Positions 23,573 through 37,627 are shown, counted from the stretch's first letter. The stretch: 64,000 nt of DNA from Augochlora pura (GCF_028453695.1 NC_135779.1:3720001-3784000); one strand, 5' to 3'. Program-made: numbers and translations. Notes: generated from the letters alone by a model not told the origin.

Positions 23573-25565
23573 ATGGATTGACAGATAGGTGGCTAGAAAA
23601 AAAAAGTGACAAGAAGAGAGGGGGGGAGGGATCGTGTCCCGTTAAAAGCCTATGAAAGAAACTGGGTTATCCATTGAGGGTGGTAAACGCGTTCCGTGTC
23701 TAACGGTACACGCGGGGCTGGCTATATCCAGGTAGCGAAATCGTGGATGCTGGCGCCAGATGGCATCCGAGCCTTTTCACAGGCGTCCTTATCGCGGTGT
23801 CCTCTTCCCTTAAGCTCTCGATCACCCGGAAGACACGCGATCCCGGGGATCCCCTGGAAACCCGGGGCGGAGAAAGCCGGGAAACCGGGCCCCCGAACAG
23901 GGGGCGGGCGGCGGCTCCGTTCGAAAGAATTTAAACGAAGACCGCTCTCGTTATATCGGCGCATGGCGCATTAACAATCCGGTTGACTCCTTTAGGAACG
24001 GCCCCGTTAAAGGCTCGTTGCGCAACCGGACTAACGCCGAACCGAGAATCTAATTTCTGGATTGCGTAAGCGCGCGCGCGCGCGTCCGTCCGTCTCGGGT
24101 TCCACGAAGAATTTCGTGGACTTTCTTTTCACGCGGCCACCACCTCCCTCCCCCTCTGCTCCTCCCTGCGATCGGTGTCGCCGTTTCCCCGGATGGTTAT
24201 CGAGCCGAGGAGGAGACAGATAGCCGAGTCGTCGGTACTGTGTCTTCGTGGCTCTCGGGCCCGATGCCGCAGAATCGCGTTGCCTATGGTTTTTCGACCA
24301 ACGGCGGGACGGTTGAAGCCGCGCTGAAAAACAGCTCTGACACGCGATTGCCGCGGATTTGATAATTTCTTGCTCATGTAGTTGAACATTATCGCAGGAG
24401 TGGTTATTGCAATTGAATGATGGTAAGGGCTTTTTGCTAGTATGTTAATAGTAGTAATTACAGTAATAATAATAATGCTAATAATCGTCAGTATTAGAAG
24501 TTATATACTCTACTAAATATATCAGGAATATTAATGTTCTGTAGTTGCATGTACATTCTCAGCGACCAAAGTTATTCATCTACCTTTCTTATTTTTTTAT
24601 TTTTAAATGAAATTAAAATTGTTATTCCGTTACGTATATCTAAACTTTAAAAAACGAATTAAGAAGATGTGTTTCTCCTACTTAATTTTGCAGATTATAC
24701 GTTACTGCTCGTTTAATAAAAATATATTGCCAGTATATTGTAAAAGGGGTTGAATCAGCTTGGAAAAGGGCCGGGTACAGGGGGACACCCTTTGAACTTT
24801 CGTGATCGAAGAAACGGGGATAAATTATCCTCCACAGCATGGACAATTAGAGAATAAAAATTCTCCGAGCCTCGCGTTTCTATATTTGTCGACAATCATC
24901 CGTTATACGAATTTACCACACGTCCAAATTATTTTATACGTTTCTCAGAGAAAAACTAGACCAAAGTGCGCTCTGCTCCATCGGTGAAAATTGACCCGAA
25001 AGCAGTGCACGGTAACTTCAATTTCGCGATCCGTTCGAGACAGCGTTCGACGGTGTCTTGCCGGCCGAGGGGCAGGGTGCCGGTGATTCGTCGAAAAGGT
25101 CAGTGGCCACTTTGCGAATCGTCCGGGTCGAGGTCCATGTGTCGCTGGGTGCCCCGTTAATTCGCGTCGACGGCCGAGAGCGGCCGCGGCGCGGCCGGGG
25201 GCGAGCGGGCGGGCGAGCGAGGAAAAGGTGTCAAGGACGCAGCCAGCCAGGAACATGAAGCGGGTGTGCGGCGGCTCGCCGCAACAAGCTCCGAGACCAG
25301 AGGAATTAATCGAGCTGCAATTCGCTCGGCTCTCTCGAGGGGCCTCCTGGTGGCTCCTGGTAGCTCTCGGTAAGCTCGGCGAGTGCCGACAAACACCGAG
25401 AGCCGACCCGCCGCGGATCCTCTGCTTCGCGTTTGATTAGAAAATAGTACTACTCTCCGCTCTGCTCCCGTTGCTATCGCTCTAGCTCTCTTTCGCGAAC
25501 GGTCTAGTCATTGTGTAACAAGACCGACCGGCTGGTAACGAGCCTCTCGACGCACACGTACCGAG

Positions 25566-25640
25566 GAGAGCGAGAGCGAGAGAGAGAGAGAGAGAGAGAT
25601 ACAGAGAGCAAAAGAGAGGAAGAGTAAGAGAGACAGAGAG
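25566..25640. repeat. (GA)n-rich tract
   Basis: GA run at 25568-25598 extended by imperfect AGAG units. Confidence 0.8.
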
Positions 25641-26818
25641 AGGCGCTCGCGTTCCGTCGATTACGTAACGTTAAATGCCGTACCACTGTTCGCGAGATGA
25701 TATAATAACGGAACGGTCACTCGCTCTCCTACACCGCTCTCCGCGAGAGTACGTGTCTCTCTCACTCTCCCTCTCTCTCTCTTCGTTCCTATCCCTCTCC
25801 TTCTTTCTCTCAGATGCTCGCGTAACGTTAACTTAACCGCACAATTATCTGTAGTTATACTTAGCTCGAAAAATTCAAGCTTATCGCACGAGATGCGCGG
25901 TTCGAGAACTGTTTAGGACTCTATGATTGCCCCCTGGCGATCCCCGAGAAATAATCGCGGTAACGAAAATAAGATAGCAACGCTACCCTGTTCGTCGACC
26001 GCGAATTCGAGGACTCGAGCGGACTCGATCAGCTGACTTATCCTTGGAATTGGCTTCCGCATTGAGAACTGGACCTTCCGAGGTATACGCTTGACAGCTC
26101 TTCCTGTTATTAACAGGATTGAGGGACGTAGATGCGTATGATGCGTAGATTTTATATGGTCTTTAATTTGTTATACAATTTATTATCGACAAATTATTCG
26201 ATTGTTATTGGATAATATTGTATAAATGTTCGATGGCGTTAGGAACAGTTAATAGAAAATGTAGGAATGAAAAGAATTTCATTGGAAAAAATTAGAAAAA
26301 ATCGTTATTTGATATTAATTTTATAAATTATTGATAGTTGATATTTCAATGCGTTCCCCTTTGAAATTTTAAAATTATAGTCCACTGTGAGAACGAACCC
26401 TGTGGAAAATCGACCGCGTAGGAAGCACCGTTAGTCCCGTTGTTGTTTTGGGGGTTGCGAGATTCTCGAAAAACTATCCAGGGAAGCTTTTCGAATCCGC
26501 GGGCAAGATCGGTTACTTGGCAGTCTCGTCGGTGTCTATTGACAACGAGGAAAAGCTCGGGGTATTTCGCCGTTAGGCCCACGCTCTCGCCTCTGCCGGC
26601 TCGTCGTGATGGACGCGCGAGCAGAGGGGCAAACCGTACACCTCGTTGCTATAATAGTCTAGGTAGCTCTAGCGTAGGCTCGCCTAGCCCACAACACGCT
26701 TTACTATGTAGGTCAGGGCTGGTGCATTCAACGAGCGCGCTGCTCTTCCTCTATGCACCGTTCGCGTACCTATAGCGAGCGATCGAGTCCGCCTCTCTTC
26801 CGCCGTTTCCACGCTCCT

Positions 26819-26862
26819 CGCCTCGCCGCGCCTCGCCTCGCCTCGCCTCGCCTCGCCTCACC
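26819..26862. repeat. (GCCTC)n pentamer array, second site
   Basis: GCCTC units with GCCGC variants, the same motif as at 13049-13078. Confidence 0.8.
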
Positions 26863-27737
26863 TTGCCGCGCCGCGCCGCGCGCTTTACCCGCTCCTCGTC
26901 CCGCTTTGCCCTGCTTCGGCCTGCTTCGCCGGCGTTCCTTTCCTTCGCTCCAACGCGCATCTACCGGGTGGCACGTTTTCTCCCGCGCCCGACAGGGCTC
27001 TCGGCTTCCCTTCTCGGTTCGACGGGCATTCTCGTCACGCGAGTTTCAATTTCCAGCATCGTTCCTACGTTTTCGGGCAACGCTTTCTCTTTTTTACTCC
27101 GACCTGTCGCCGCGCGCGCCCTCCCCCTCCCCGTTTCGCGGGAGCACCTACTTTGCCGCGATAATTAACCCCTCGCGGTGCACTGTCACGTTGCGAAGAT
27201 TACGAACGCGGCGAACTAAATACGGAGGAGGCTCGCTGCATTTTAAAACCCGACGAAATACGATTTTCAGATATACGGATATTTCAAGACTTTGCGAGTT
27301 CTTTGTCGGTTGATCGACAACATTGGAAAATGGATTATTTAAATTATATCAAGTAATGCTTTTTATTCCTTTATGGGATAAAATGAAATTATAAGACAAA
27401 ATAGAAAACGATATTTCTACATTACAGATGATAAATTTTTAATATTTTCTAATTCTAATGAACTTTTGAAATCCTAATTTAACCAGAAAATTCATTATTT
27501 TTTTTCGTCGATCTTCTGGTAACGGTCCAGTTCCCAATTTCCGATCGAAACGATCTCTGCGTGGCAAGTAGCAGCAGGTCGTCGAGCGAATTCGACGAGG
27601 CTGCGTGTCGAAAGGGTTGAAAAGTCAGAGCGGCGACGGCAGCGGGAAGTTTTCCCTGGTCGGTGTACAGAGCCGGCCGATGTATAATAGAAGGGAGTCC
27701 CTAGGAACGCGGGCTTGCCAACGCGGGGACGGATAGC

Positions 27738-27785
27738 GGGTGGGGAGGGGAGAGGGAGGGGGTAGGGGGGAAGGGGGGGGGGGGG
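27738..27785 (+). other. G-quadruplex-prone G-run cluster
   Basis: At least seven runs of three or more G separated by one to three bases, ending in G13 (27773-27785). This far exceeds the four-run rule for a G-quadruplex. It lies on the template strand of E74. Confidence 0.6.
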
Positions 27786-28680
27786 ATTAATAATGCGGTT
27801 ACGTTGGATAATTAATCGCTCAGCTTCCGAGCGATTCTTCCAGGGCCGGTGGTATCGCAGTCACGCTGGTAATTAATGCACCCCTTGCGCGAGATATCGA
27901 TCCCTTGTACAGGGTGTCGGCCGGGTAGCTCGGCCGACGACAGGCGCCGTTAATTGAGCCACTCGGAAGCCAAACTACTGATCAACCACGCTTTCGCGCA
28001 ACTTCACCGAGCTGTTTTCCGAAACGAAATCTCCGTACGATCCAGGAAGCAAACTCGGCGATCCTGATCTTCTAATTAGCGTACAGTCTAGCCACGAGTA
28101 CATGGAACAAAATTGAACCTCTTTGAGGGACGAGTATACACGAAGAAACAATTCTTGTGCATTACATAGTCGAATTAATATCTTTTTCTTGCCTTTCAAG
28201 TTTTTCTACATTATAGAATTTTTTTTCTTCTCTTCTAAGTTATTTAGTTTTATTTGCTTCGCTATCTTTTGTATAATCGCATCACCGCCACGGTAACGAT
28301 TTTGCTGCATTAATATTTATAATCAGATTTGTAATGGAAAGTTAATACATATATATATTAATTTATGTATTTATGTTGATATACATGAAAATTAAGTAAT
28401 ACCTAGCAATAAAAGAACATAAATTGCAGGAGGTAAAAAGTTCGCGGCGCAATTGATTTTACACAGTCAACCAGCGTCTCGATCGCGATCCCAAAGATCG
28501 CGCGGCCGTGAAACAATACCAGACGATCGCGCGGCGTCGCGGATCAATATTAGCTCTCGATATCCAGGATATCGCGTCTCCGTGAGCAAGTTCATTCACC
28601 GAGAACGGCTTGGAAAAACCGACACGATTATTTTTCTCGCGACGATCGACGTACAGAGATTCTCGCGGCCCGCGATCGTC

Positions 28681-28700
28681 GGATCGGATCGGATCGGATC
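28681..28700. repeat. (GGATC)4 pentamer array
   Basis: Four GGATC units at 28681-28700, then diverged GGCTC units. Confidence 0.7.
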
Positions 28701-30231
28701 GGCTCGACTTGGCTCGGATCGCGGCGAGGCGCGCGCCAATTCGGACGCGGTCCACGCACCAAGCAGAACCGAGCAGACGATTGTGTCAAGGTGAGGTCAA
28801 TTGCTTCTCGAGATCGAGTTAAACGCTCGTCTCGACGGATGGGGACCTTTAAACCGGCATTTTTCGGAGCGAGCCGTCGCTCTGACACTAATCGCTAATT
28901 AACACGAGCGCGGAGGGGTCTGGGTTAGGTCTCCCGGAGCTATACTCCGCTGCGAGCAATGATTTGTCAACTGTGTCGGCCGCCGCTTTTCAATGCGCCG
29001 TGTCAGAGTTTACGAAAGCGTTTTGTTCAAGCGAGAAATTGAAATCGCTGGAGCGTCCCCGAAATACTGTATCTATAACACAGACGCAGCGATGTTTGTG
29101 CAAACAGTTCCTTTCACCTTATTCGCCTTGTCAACGCTCTGGCTGCCGTGCAGGCAATTCACGACGATTTCATCGAATTAAAGAATTTCATTTCATTAGA
29201 CTCCTTCGATGATCTACTTAAACGCGAGCGTTCGTAATTTCTTTCGAATCGAACGGGAATGCGAACGGCGTCGCTGTAAAATTGTCGGAACGAAAGTGAA
29301 CGAGCGCGTAGAAGAAACAAAAATTGTTTCGTTCTATTAGCGAACAAATTAAAGTCGGTGAAGTGCTAATGAGCGTGCGGCAGCGAAAGAAACCGCGGTT
29401 GCAAAGGGATCAATTAAAATTGGAAAGTATAGTTGTACGACATGAATTACTTTCTCAACATTCTTACGTCCCGCGAATCTTCGTGAAATTACGAAGATGT
29501 GTTTCGATAGCGTTTGAAGAGCGAACTTTTCGACAACCAAGACCAGTTTATGTTACGAATCGGTTCAATCAGTTAGGATCAGCAACAAGAAGTTCACGGA
29601 CCGACGCACGCTGGGATCCAGCGATGTGCTCGCAGGCGACAGAATGTCGCACCTCGGCGAACCACGTGCGAGGATCACGCGTCGCATCGGCCGGACAAAA
29701 AGGCCAGAGAGGGTTGCCGCGCGGTAGTAAATAAATTCCGCTGGACGACAAAGGGCATAGATCGATGGCGAAGGTAGAGGCGCGGAGGAGGTATTTTATT
29801 GCGAGGAGCATGAATTTTCTGGAGCGACACCGAGAAAGGATCGGAGCGCGGGGCCGATCGGGCATGAACCGAGCCCGCGAGAGAGACGCGCGCGTGTTCC
29901 GCGGGATTGACCAATCGATCGATCCATCCCGCCGACGCACGGGGTGGGGCGTTCCTCTATTTTTACGAAGGATCACGCTCCACTTTCATTAATCGGCTCG
30001 TGTGCCAAGCGGTCGAGTCGTCCGCGCAATTGGGACACCCGGTAGACGAAGGTAAGCGTCTCCGTGCCAACGTTCCAATAACCACCCAAGAGCACAAGGA
30101 CAGTCTACCCCAGTTTTCCTATTGCGACCGCCTACGGCACGTCCTTCACCCCCTCTTTCCCTCTCTCTCTGTCTCCCTCCGTCCTTCTCCCGGTCTCTCT
30201 AACCCCTCGTCGCTCTCTCCTCCACCACCTC

Positions 30232-30265
<34 letters not shown>

Positions 30266-30266
30266 G
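30232..30266. repeat. (CT)n microsatellite
   Basis: CT run with one TA interruption. Confidence 0.85.
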
Positions 30267-30556
30267 CTTCTCCTTCCCTCCGCCTATACCACAGATGGGC
30301 TCTCTCTTCCGGGCCGATCGGCGTGGAAAATGCCGCGGGAAATCGATCCCCGCCGGACGAGAGGAAATTCGTGAGGCGTGAGACCACGCCGCGCGGATAA
30401 AAGGGTGGACCCGGCGTGGAAAGGGCGGCCGGCAGAGAGGGTGATCATCCCCTTCGTCAAAGACGGACCAAGAAACGCCGTTTCAAGGAGGAAAAAAAAA
30501 AATAGGGATGTGCCTTGGGCGCGAGCGCGTTCGCTCCGATGCCACCCCACCTCACA

Positions 30557-30575
30557 CCCCCCCCCCCCCCCCCCC
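30557..30575 (-). other. C19 homopolymer (G19 in the E74 transcript)
   Basis: Nineteen consecutive C on the plus strand, so the E74 pre-mRNA would carry G19 in intron 1. A similar C-rich run is at 14602-14627 and C15 at 8177-8191. Confidence 0.7.
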
Positions 30576-30888
30576 ATCCTACCGCCCCTTCGACGAGCTA
30601 TAAAAAAATCGTCTCGCGGAGACACCGACCGCATCCTCCGCCTCTTCACCCCGGGGATCTTTGAACGCTAACGATTCCCGTTTTCAGCCGGTCCTCCAGG
30701 ACCAACAGTTTCAACATTACAGCTGTTACACCTCGCGCGCGCGCGCGCGCACCCCTCTCCTCATTTTTTCAAGCGTTTCAAAATTCGACGGGACCGTTCA
30801 CCCTATGCGAATTTTTCGAAAGTGCTGCGACTATTTTATTTCTTTATTTTATTAAGAAAGCGCGCCGTATTTCTGATATCTCGCTCCA

Positions 30889-30911
30889 CCACCGCCGCCG
30901 CCGCCGCCGCG
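30889..30911. repeat. (CCG)n triplet run
   Basis: CCG triplets in intron 1; not in a supported reading frame. Confidence 0.75.
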
Positions 30912-31239
30912 TCGACGTCTCCTCTCAAAGGGTTAAACGCGAAAGCTTCGAACGGCATTTCATAAAGTTTAGAATTCTCCCCCGAGCCTAATAATTCCGG
31001 AAAATCGTGCAACTACTAGAGAGATGCAATCGCGGCCCGCTGCGGAAGCGATCGCAAAGGGTTAAGGGAGGGGCGTGCGGCGAGGGGAGGGCGGAGAGTG
31101 GTCGATCCTATGGGATTCGGAAACGGCGGAATGTAGGTCAGTTTCAAGTGGGAAGCTCGAGCGAACGACCGAGCTCGATTTCATCGATGCGAACAGCGGC
31201 GGCGTTTAATATCGCGCGCGCGAAATCACCTGGCCGTTA

Positions 31240-31312
31240 AAGAGAGAGCGCGAGAGAGACAGAGAGAGAGAGAGAGAGAAAGAAAGAAAGAGCAAGGGAG
31301 AGAGAGAGAGAG
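31240..31312. repeat. (GA)n tract
   Basis: GA runs with AAAG and CAAG interruptions. Confidence 0.8.
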
Positions 31313-32708
31313 TCACTCTGGGCGTGTTCCAACTTCGAACTCGTTTTCCCTTTTTCTCTGGCATTTTAATGGGCGCTCGCTACGGCGCGCCGATCGATAG
31401 AAATCTTTTTCCTGTTCCCGGCCCGTGAGGGAAATCCTGCGGATCCCTCGGCTCAACGAGGGTTGAAAGAAAGATGACACACGCGCCGCGCGCGGTGTGC
31501 CGAGAAATACCTGAAGGAAAAGCCATCCGTGCTGGACGGACGCGGCGCTCTTGCCGCGCGATCCGACGAAAGCTGTTCCGCCGATTCAACTTTCTACGGA
31601 GCGTCGGACGGGGGAGAGAAAATTTTCCGCGCAAGTTCGTGAAAGCCGGGCAATTAGTTTCCAGGGGAAACTTTGGTGAAACGGCCAGGAAGCGATCCGC
31701 CTCGCTGATGTCGCAATTCCGATACGTTTTGCGAGACGGCGCGACCGGCGTCGATCGGTGCCCACGCGGCCGCGCGCTTCTTTTCCAGCGTTTATGCGTG
31801 CCGTCACTTAGACTCTATTTGTTAACCGGAGATTCTACTTGTCGATCGGTGATTCTACTTTTTATATTAGGAACTCGCGGCCGCGTGGGACGTGCAGAAC
31901 TGGTGGAATTTATTTAGTGAGAAGCGACGCGATCGCAAGGGAAATTAACTCGTCGCGAGGCGTTGAGTAAGACCATGGAAGTAACCACGTAAGATTAACG
32001 ACATTGATAACGACATTTCAGTTTCTGTTCTAATTTTTTAAAGGAGTTTCACAAACATATTTAGGTACATTATAAATCTAGTTTGCATTTGTAAAACCCT
32101 GGTATAAAGGCAATAGAATAAAAAAGAAACGTTCTCAAGCTATGATTCGAATGCGGGTATTTCCTACTCTGTTAGAGTACGAGGTGCGCCCTTCGCCCAG
32201 TTAAAATAAATTTTTCCAAACGTTCTATCCAGTTTCTTAATTTTTCAAATGGAGTACGCAGTGTTCGAAAAATAACCTCACGAAGGAAATAACGAAGGGA
32301 GAATCGACGAAAGGATCGACGGAACACGGCGCTCGTCAGGATCTGTATTAACTACCGTCCGTAGCCTATCGCCGAGTAGGTGTTTACGCGGCGACACGCA
32401 TAACAAAGAAGCAGCAGCAGCAGCGAGAGACAGGGATCCCGCGTCGCGAATAACAGTGGAACCGGCGCGCGCGCGCGCGCGGAGGGCGGAGAAGCTGCTG
32501 CGGGGGCAGGTACGAAAAAACGGCCCGTCTAGGACTCATCCGGGGGAAGAAAGGCGGGAAAGGTGTCGGCGGCGTTAGACGGTGGCAACGAAGGAGGGTA
32601 CGAACCGCAGACAGGAAGTTAGTCCTTCCTTCCTCGCCGGGCCAATATCCTGAATTCCAATGAGCCTTCGCGCTTCCTCGAAGCGGCCGGCTATTTAAAT
32701 ACAACCAC

Positions 32709-32737
32709 CGACGACGACGACGACGACGACGACGACG
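32709..32737. repeat. (ACG)n triplet run
   Basis: About nine ACG triplets. The minus-strand frame through it reads as an Arg run and is not supported as coding. Confidence 0.8.
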
Positions 32738-35700
32738 GAACAACGGCGACGACGGTTTCCATATATCGCTTCAATAAACCGTTCTCCCCACGGCAACAGA
32801 CGTTGCAGAAGGAAGCCGCCTGCCCCCTGCCCCCCCGTGCCCCGTCCGCGCGGCCCGCGACGCCTTATCAGAGTTCAAACAATGGAAAGGCTTCGACGGC
32901 AGAAGAAGAAGCCATCGGGAATCAGCCGCGGCGAAAGTATAGCGACGAGCGAGAGTGCCCGCTAGGAGACAATCGCGAACGCTTAACCCGATTCCGCTCG
33001 AATCTCGCCGCGAAACCGAATCGATTAGGACGAGTTGACTCGTCTCCCCCTTCCCCCATCTCGGCTCGCTCGTTTTCTCGCCGACGACGTTTCATTCACG
33101 GCGATCTTCTCTTTTGGAAAATTCCGAACAAAAGTTACGCCGTGCGTTTTAAACGTCGCCGAGTGCTCGCCGTTGAAAACGATTTTTCGTGGATCTTTGC
33201 GGAACCGTCGGATTTCGGGGACGAAAGAATCGACGTTTCTCTTTTGGCAGTCTTGTTGCTGAATGAATCGCGGGTGAGAGAGTCGGCTCCGAAATTGTCG
33301 GATCATTGAAAGAAATATTTCTCGCGTGAACCGGGGTTGCAGAAGAGATCTCGATGATAACCGGTTCACGAATTTCTCGGGTGAACGTTGAATCGATCAT
33401 TTTTGCGCGCCGTTTCGTTTCAGCTATTTCCACGCTTCTTTAACGGATGAAAAGTTTGCGAGAGCGTTTAATAACAGGAAGAAACGACGGATAATATTAG
33501 CTCAGACTCGTCGACTCTCGCCGGGTTCGCTTATGGAATTAATAAAATGGTAAATAAGGTAACAGGAGGACGTCAGAATTCGGAGTGGAAACCCATTTTC
33601 ACTCGACCCAATCTAATAACGATCGAGCCGTCTTACTTTCTAACGGAGATCGACAAGAAAATTGCCAGTAAGACGGCTGATAAGAGAGGATAAGAGAGAG
33701 AGAGGAAGAGAGATCTGAAAACGGAGCGCTCAGGACACCTGTCTGGACGATCTCGGCGCGGAATCTCGGAGCGGAAAGGGACAGGACTCGGGAGCCCCCG
33801 GCGGATTCCATTTCGTTCGGTTTCCGCGTCGATCCGAGGTCCGATCTCGCAACCCCCGGCCGCTAATTAACCCTGGTTGTCGGCTGCTCAATCGACGGAC
33901 ACTGTTTTCTTTCCCCTCGGGCCGATCGAACGGTCTTCATTTCCTGATTAAACCCGGCGTGCCGCGGTGCGGTTAGGTCGGCCGCTCTTCCGCGTGCGAG
34001 AAGAAGAGAAAAAGAGAGCCGCAGCCGGAAGTAATCTGTCTTCCTCCGCTCGTGGCGAGGCGGTCTCGCGAAAGGAAGGGAGGGTCGAGAGGGTGGCAGA
34101 GGAGGATGGAAAGGGAGCGGAGCCGGACGGAAGGATAGAACGTCCGCTCGAATTCACCTCGAGTGATTTAAAGGCTTGAATTATCCTTTTTCCCCCCCTC
34201 CCCTCCCCGCCTTCCGACGGGCCCCGACTCGCGCGGCCCCCCTCCGCCACCCTCGCCCATTATGCCGCTTCTCGAGCTAAGATATACCCTGTTCTGCCGC
34301 GTCATGCTCGACCCTTCGATACATTCGGAAACACAACGCTCGAAAGAGACGGACTTTGGCGTCGGAAGTCGTGGATATTTTTTAATGGATCATTTCGGTA
34401 GACATCCCTTTTTGTCGACGGTGATGTACGCGTTCGCTGTCGAGCATTCGATCGATCGATCATCTACGGAACGTTGTGGCACAGAGGCGACTTGCCTTTT
34501 ACATGGAAACTGCATCGAAACGGTTAACAAGAGGGTTTCGATAAACGTGTAAAATAATACGATTACGAATCTATATTACCATTATACCTGTACGATGAGT
34601 GAATAATATAAAATAAAGAAGAAATGTAACACCGCGTCGTTGTCCACGTTTCAAGCATCGAGCATCGCGCTTCCGAGCCACCGTTTCGTCGAGACTGCCC
34701 GACCGGATTTCTGTATAAATAAATAATAGTAAAATGGCAAGCTCCTGCCGCCATAGGAAATTTCCTAAAATCTTGGCAAACGATAAAATAATCTATCGAA
34801 ATTTCGGCAAGATTCGCGGTTCACTTATCACGCTTCTCGGCCGAGCAGCTCGTACCGACTAGATCCGATCGGGTCATTATCTCGTCGGAATTAGCCGAGG
34901 AACGTCACGACTTCCGTACACGTAGATGACCGGGCGAATTAGTTCCTTCGTTGTGTTTGTAATTGACACAAAGGCGCGTTGCGCGGGCGCGCGCGCGCGG
35001 TTAATGGTGGATGTGAGTTCGGTAAGGCTGCGGGCCGCAGATAAGTTAATTGTAAACAAACGGGTAGCGATAAGCGGTACAGGTAAAGGTGACACGCGAA
35101 AGAATGCTTCGCGTTGGTAAAACGGTCTGCAAACAGAAAGAATACGTTCGCGCGGTCGTGCAAAAATTCGCGAGGCTGCCGCGAGATTTCGCGTGAGAGG
35201 GGACCTCGTCGACGTGATCGTACGCAACGAACGCCGTTTTGCAGTCGTTGCGACGGCCGGTCTCCCCAGGCCAGCCATCGTCGACGATCGCTGCCAAAAA
35301 CAAGGGCCGTCGGGGGCGGCGCGCGGTTTACTGAATAAATCAATAGGCAATTTATCCGATGCCCGACATCCGCCGTTTATCGGCAGGATCGGGCGCGCGC
35401 GCGCGGCCTGCGACACGGTTTTTATCGGATAAAATATTAATAAGCGGCCGGGCTTTTGATCAGCGGGCAGCGCGGAGGCAGGTCACGTCGCCGCTCGATA
35501 TAATCCTCGTAAGGACGAGAATAATCGTACGGCGATTAACATTCACCCGTGCCCGTTCCACGGCGTCCACGGCGTCCACGGTCCGTGGAAATCGTGTGAC
35601 CCCGACGGAGAGTTCGGCCTGTCGCAGCGGCTGAATTTATAAATCGTAGAGGCGGCCCCCGGCGGCTGCTACCTGTAGGCTGGCCCGTGAAAGGTTTCGA

Positions 35701-37601
35701 AAGTTTTTCCGGGCGACGGCGAAAGAAAGAAAGCGAAACAGAGGGAGCGAGGGAGAGAGAGAGATCTATAGAGAGGAGAGTGGAAAGACCGCAAAAGCCA
35801 ACGAGCCGACAACACGGTAGCACGGAAAGCAAACGATTGCCCAGGACCGAGATATTTCGTCCTCGGGTCCTCGTCGCAGACGTTTAAACGCGAGACCGAA
35901 GAAAGGGGGACACGGAGATCTGGCGTCTCGATTCGAGGAAAGGGTTCGATCCCGCCACCCCTATAAACGAACCCCGTTTCTCTTTTTTCTTCTCCGCCGG
36001 CCAGAAAAAAAAAAAAGGAACTGGAAACCGCTCGTAAAAAACGTCGTCGCCACCAACAGTCGGCTTTTTTACGGCTGAGAGTTCTCGAAGGCGTTCGACG
36101 TCTCGTTAGTTTTCTTTTCCCTTTCCCGTCGCCCCTCGCCCGCGGACCCCTTGCCAGGAACACGTGCAACGCCGTTCGTTGTTTTCCCGGGAAAAACGTT
36201 CACGCCGTCGCCCCTCCCTGCCGGCTTTTAAAGTCGTGCTCGTCTTCTTCTGTTTTTGAATATCGCGGAAGGGAGCGCGTCCAGGGGACCGGTGATTTTC
36301 TCCGGTGAAAGTCGAAAAGTTTTCCCGGTTTTTGGGAAAAGCCCCGAGGTGGGCCATTCGTCAAGCGGACTGTGACGAAAATGAAAAACGAGAGAAATTC
36401 CGACCCGAAAATAGGCCCGCGCGCTCGCTTTCTCCTCGTCCGTCCGTCCGTCCGTCCGTCACGCCTGCGATTCGTCCTGTCGTACGCATCGACGGGACAA
36501 ACGCGACCCCCGCCGTGCCAGGATCGACACGTCCTCGAAAGGGTTGGAAATGTTTACACAACTTCCGGCGTCCTCGAGCATGAAGCTTTTGCAAACGCTG
36601 CCGTTCGGATAAAGCAGAAAGGCCACGCATTTCGACAATGAAGATATTGCGGGGCGATGATTCTCGATATCGCGAGAATGATCGGATTAATATATTATCA
36701 ACTGCTGCCTTGTTTTTCTTATCGGGTTACTCTTTGCTTCGATGCATATACATAGGAATATATAGAAGTCGAAAGATTGTTTTCGATTCAGATTGTCTGG
36801 CATATTTGAAAGAACCAAAAACTTAAGACTGGTAAAATATACAACGTTACAATATAATAAAATATAATTTAAGGCTTCGGATTGGCTAGATACGATAACA
36901 TGTAATTGATAACAATGTAGCGACAATACAAATATTGCTAATTACATTCCATCGTTAGGTGCAACGTGCAATCGGAATTCGATCTATTATAATACCGTTT
37001 CGCATTGCAAATGGTTCTATTCATACAGTTATGTTAAGCGTACAGAGTAAATGACAAGAGCAAACAAATGGACGTTCTTAATCTTTAGACTACTGATGCA
37101 CCGTGTTAGCGTCCATAAGCGACCGATCAATTTTACCAGAAGTTGCTATTATTATTATCATCATCCTGAACGTATCCGACTATTTCAATACGAATCAGAG
37201 TACTACGCAAGTCATAATACGAGCTGCGGTCGATCTATCGCACGCTGTGTGCACGAATTAAAATCCGTTCTAATTAAAGGTCTGACAGAAATAGATCTCT
37301 CTTCGATCGGTAATCTGTTAACCGGTCGAAATCAACACCACCCCTATTTACAGACCTACGCCAATACGAACCATAGAAAGGGAATGAATTTACCAAGCAA
37401 ACCAATGAGAACGAATCGGAAAACGAACGAGAAACAAATCGCTGGGATCGGATCTTGGTCGATCCGATAATCGAATAGATCCGCTTCGAAGATGAGGACG
37501 GTTTCGGCGAGAGGCTTCGAGAAGACGCGGAATAAAGGCGCAGAAAAAAGATGGCCGCTCGAGGCGTGCGGCACGGGAGGGGCGGAGAGGAAGAGAGAGG
37601 T

Positions 37602-37627
37602 AGAGAGAGAGAGAGAGAGAGAGAGAG
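37602..37627. repeat. (GA)13 microsatellite
   Basis: Uninterrupted GA run. A CT tract in inverted order follows at 37989-38039. Confidence 0.85.

Noticed and set aside
35890..35970. Possible tRNA, because of GGGTTCGATCCCGCC
   Set aside because: The T-arm-like string has no matching D-arm, anticodon arm or acceptor pairing upstream.
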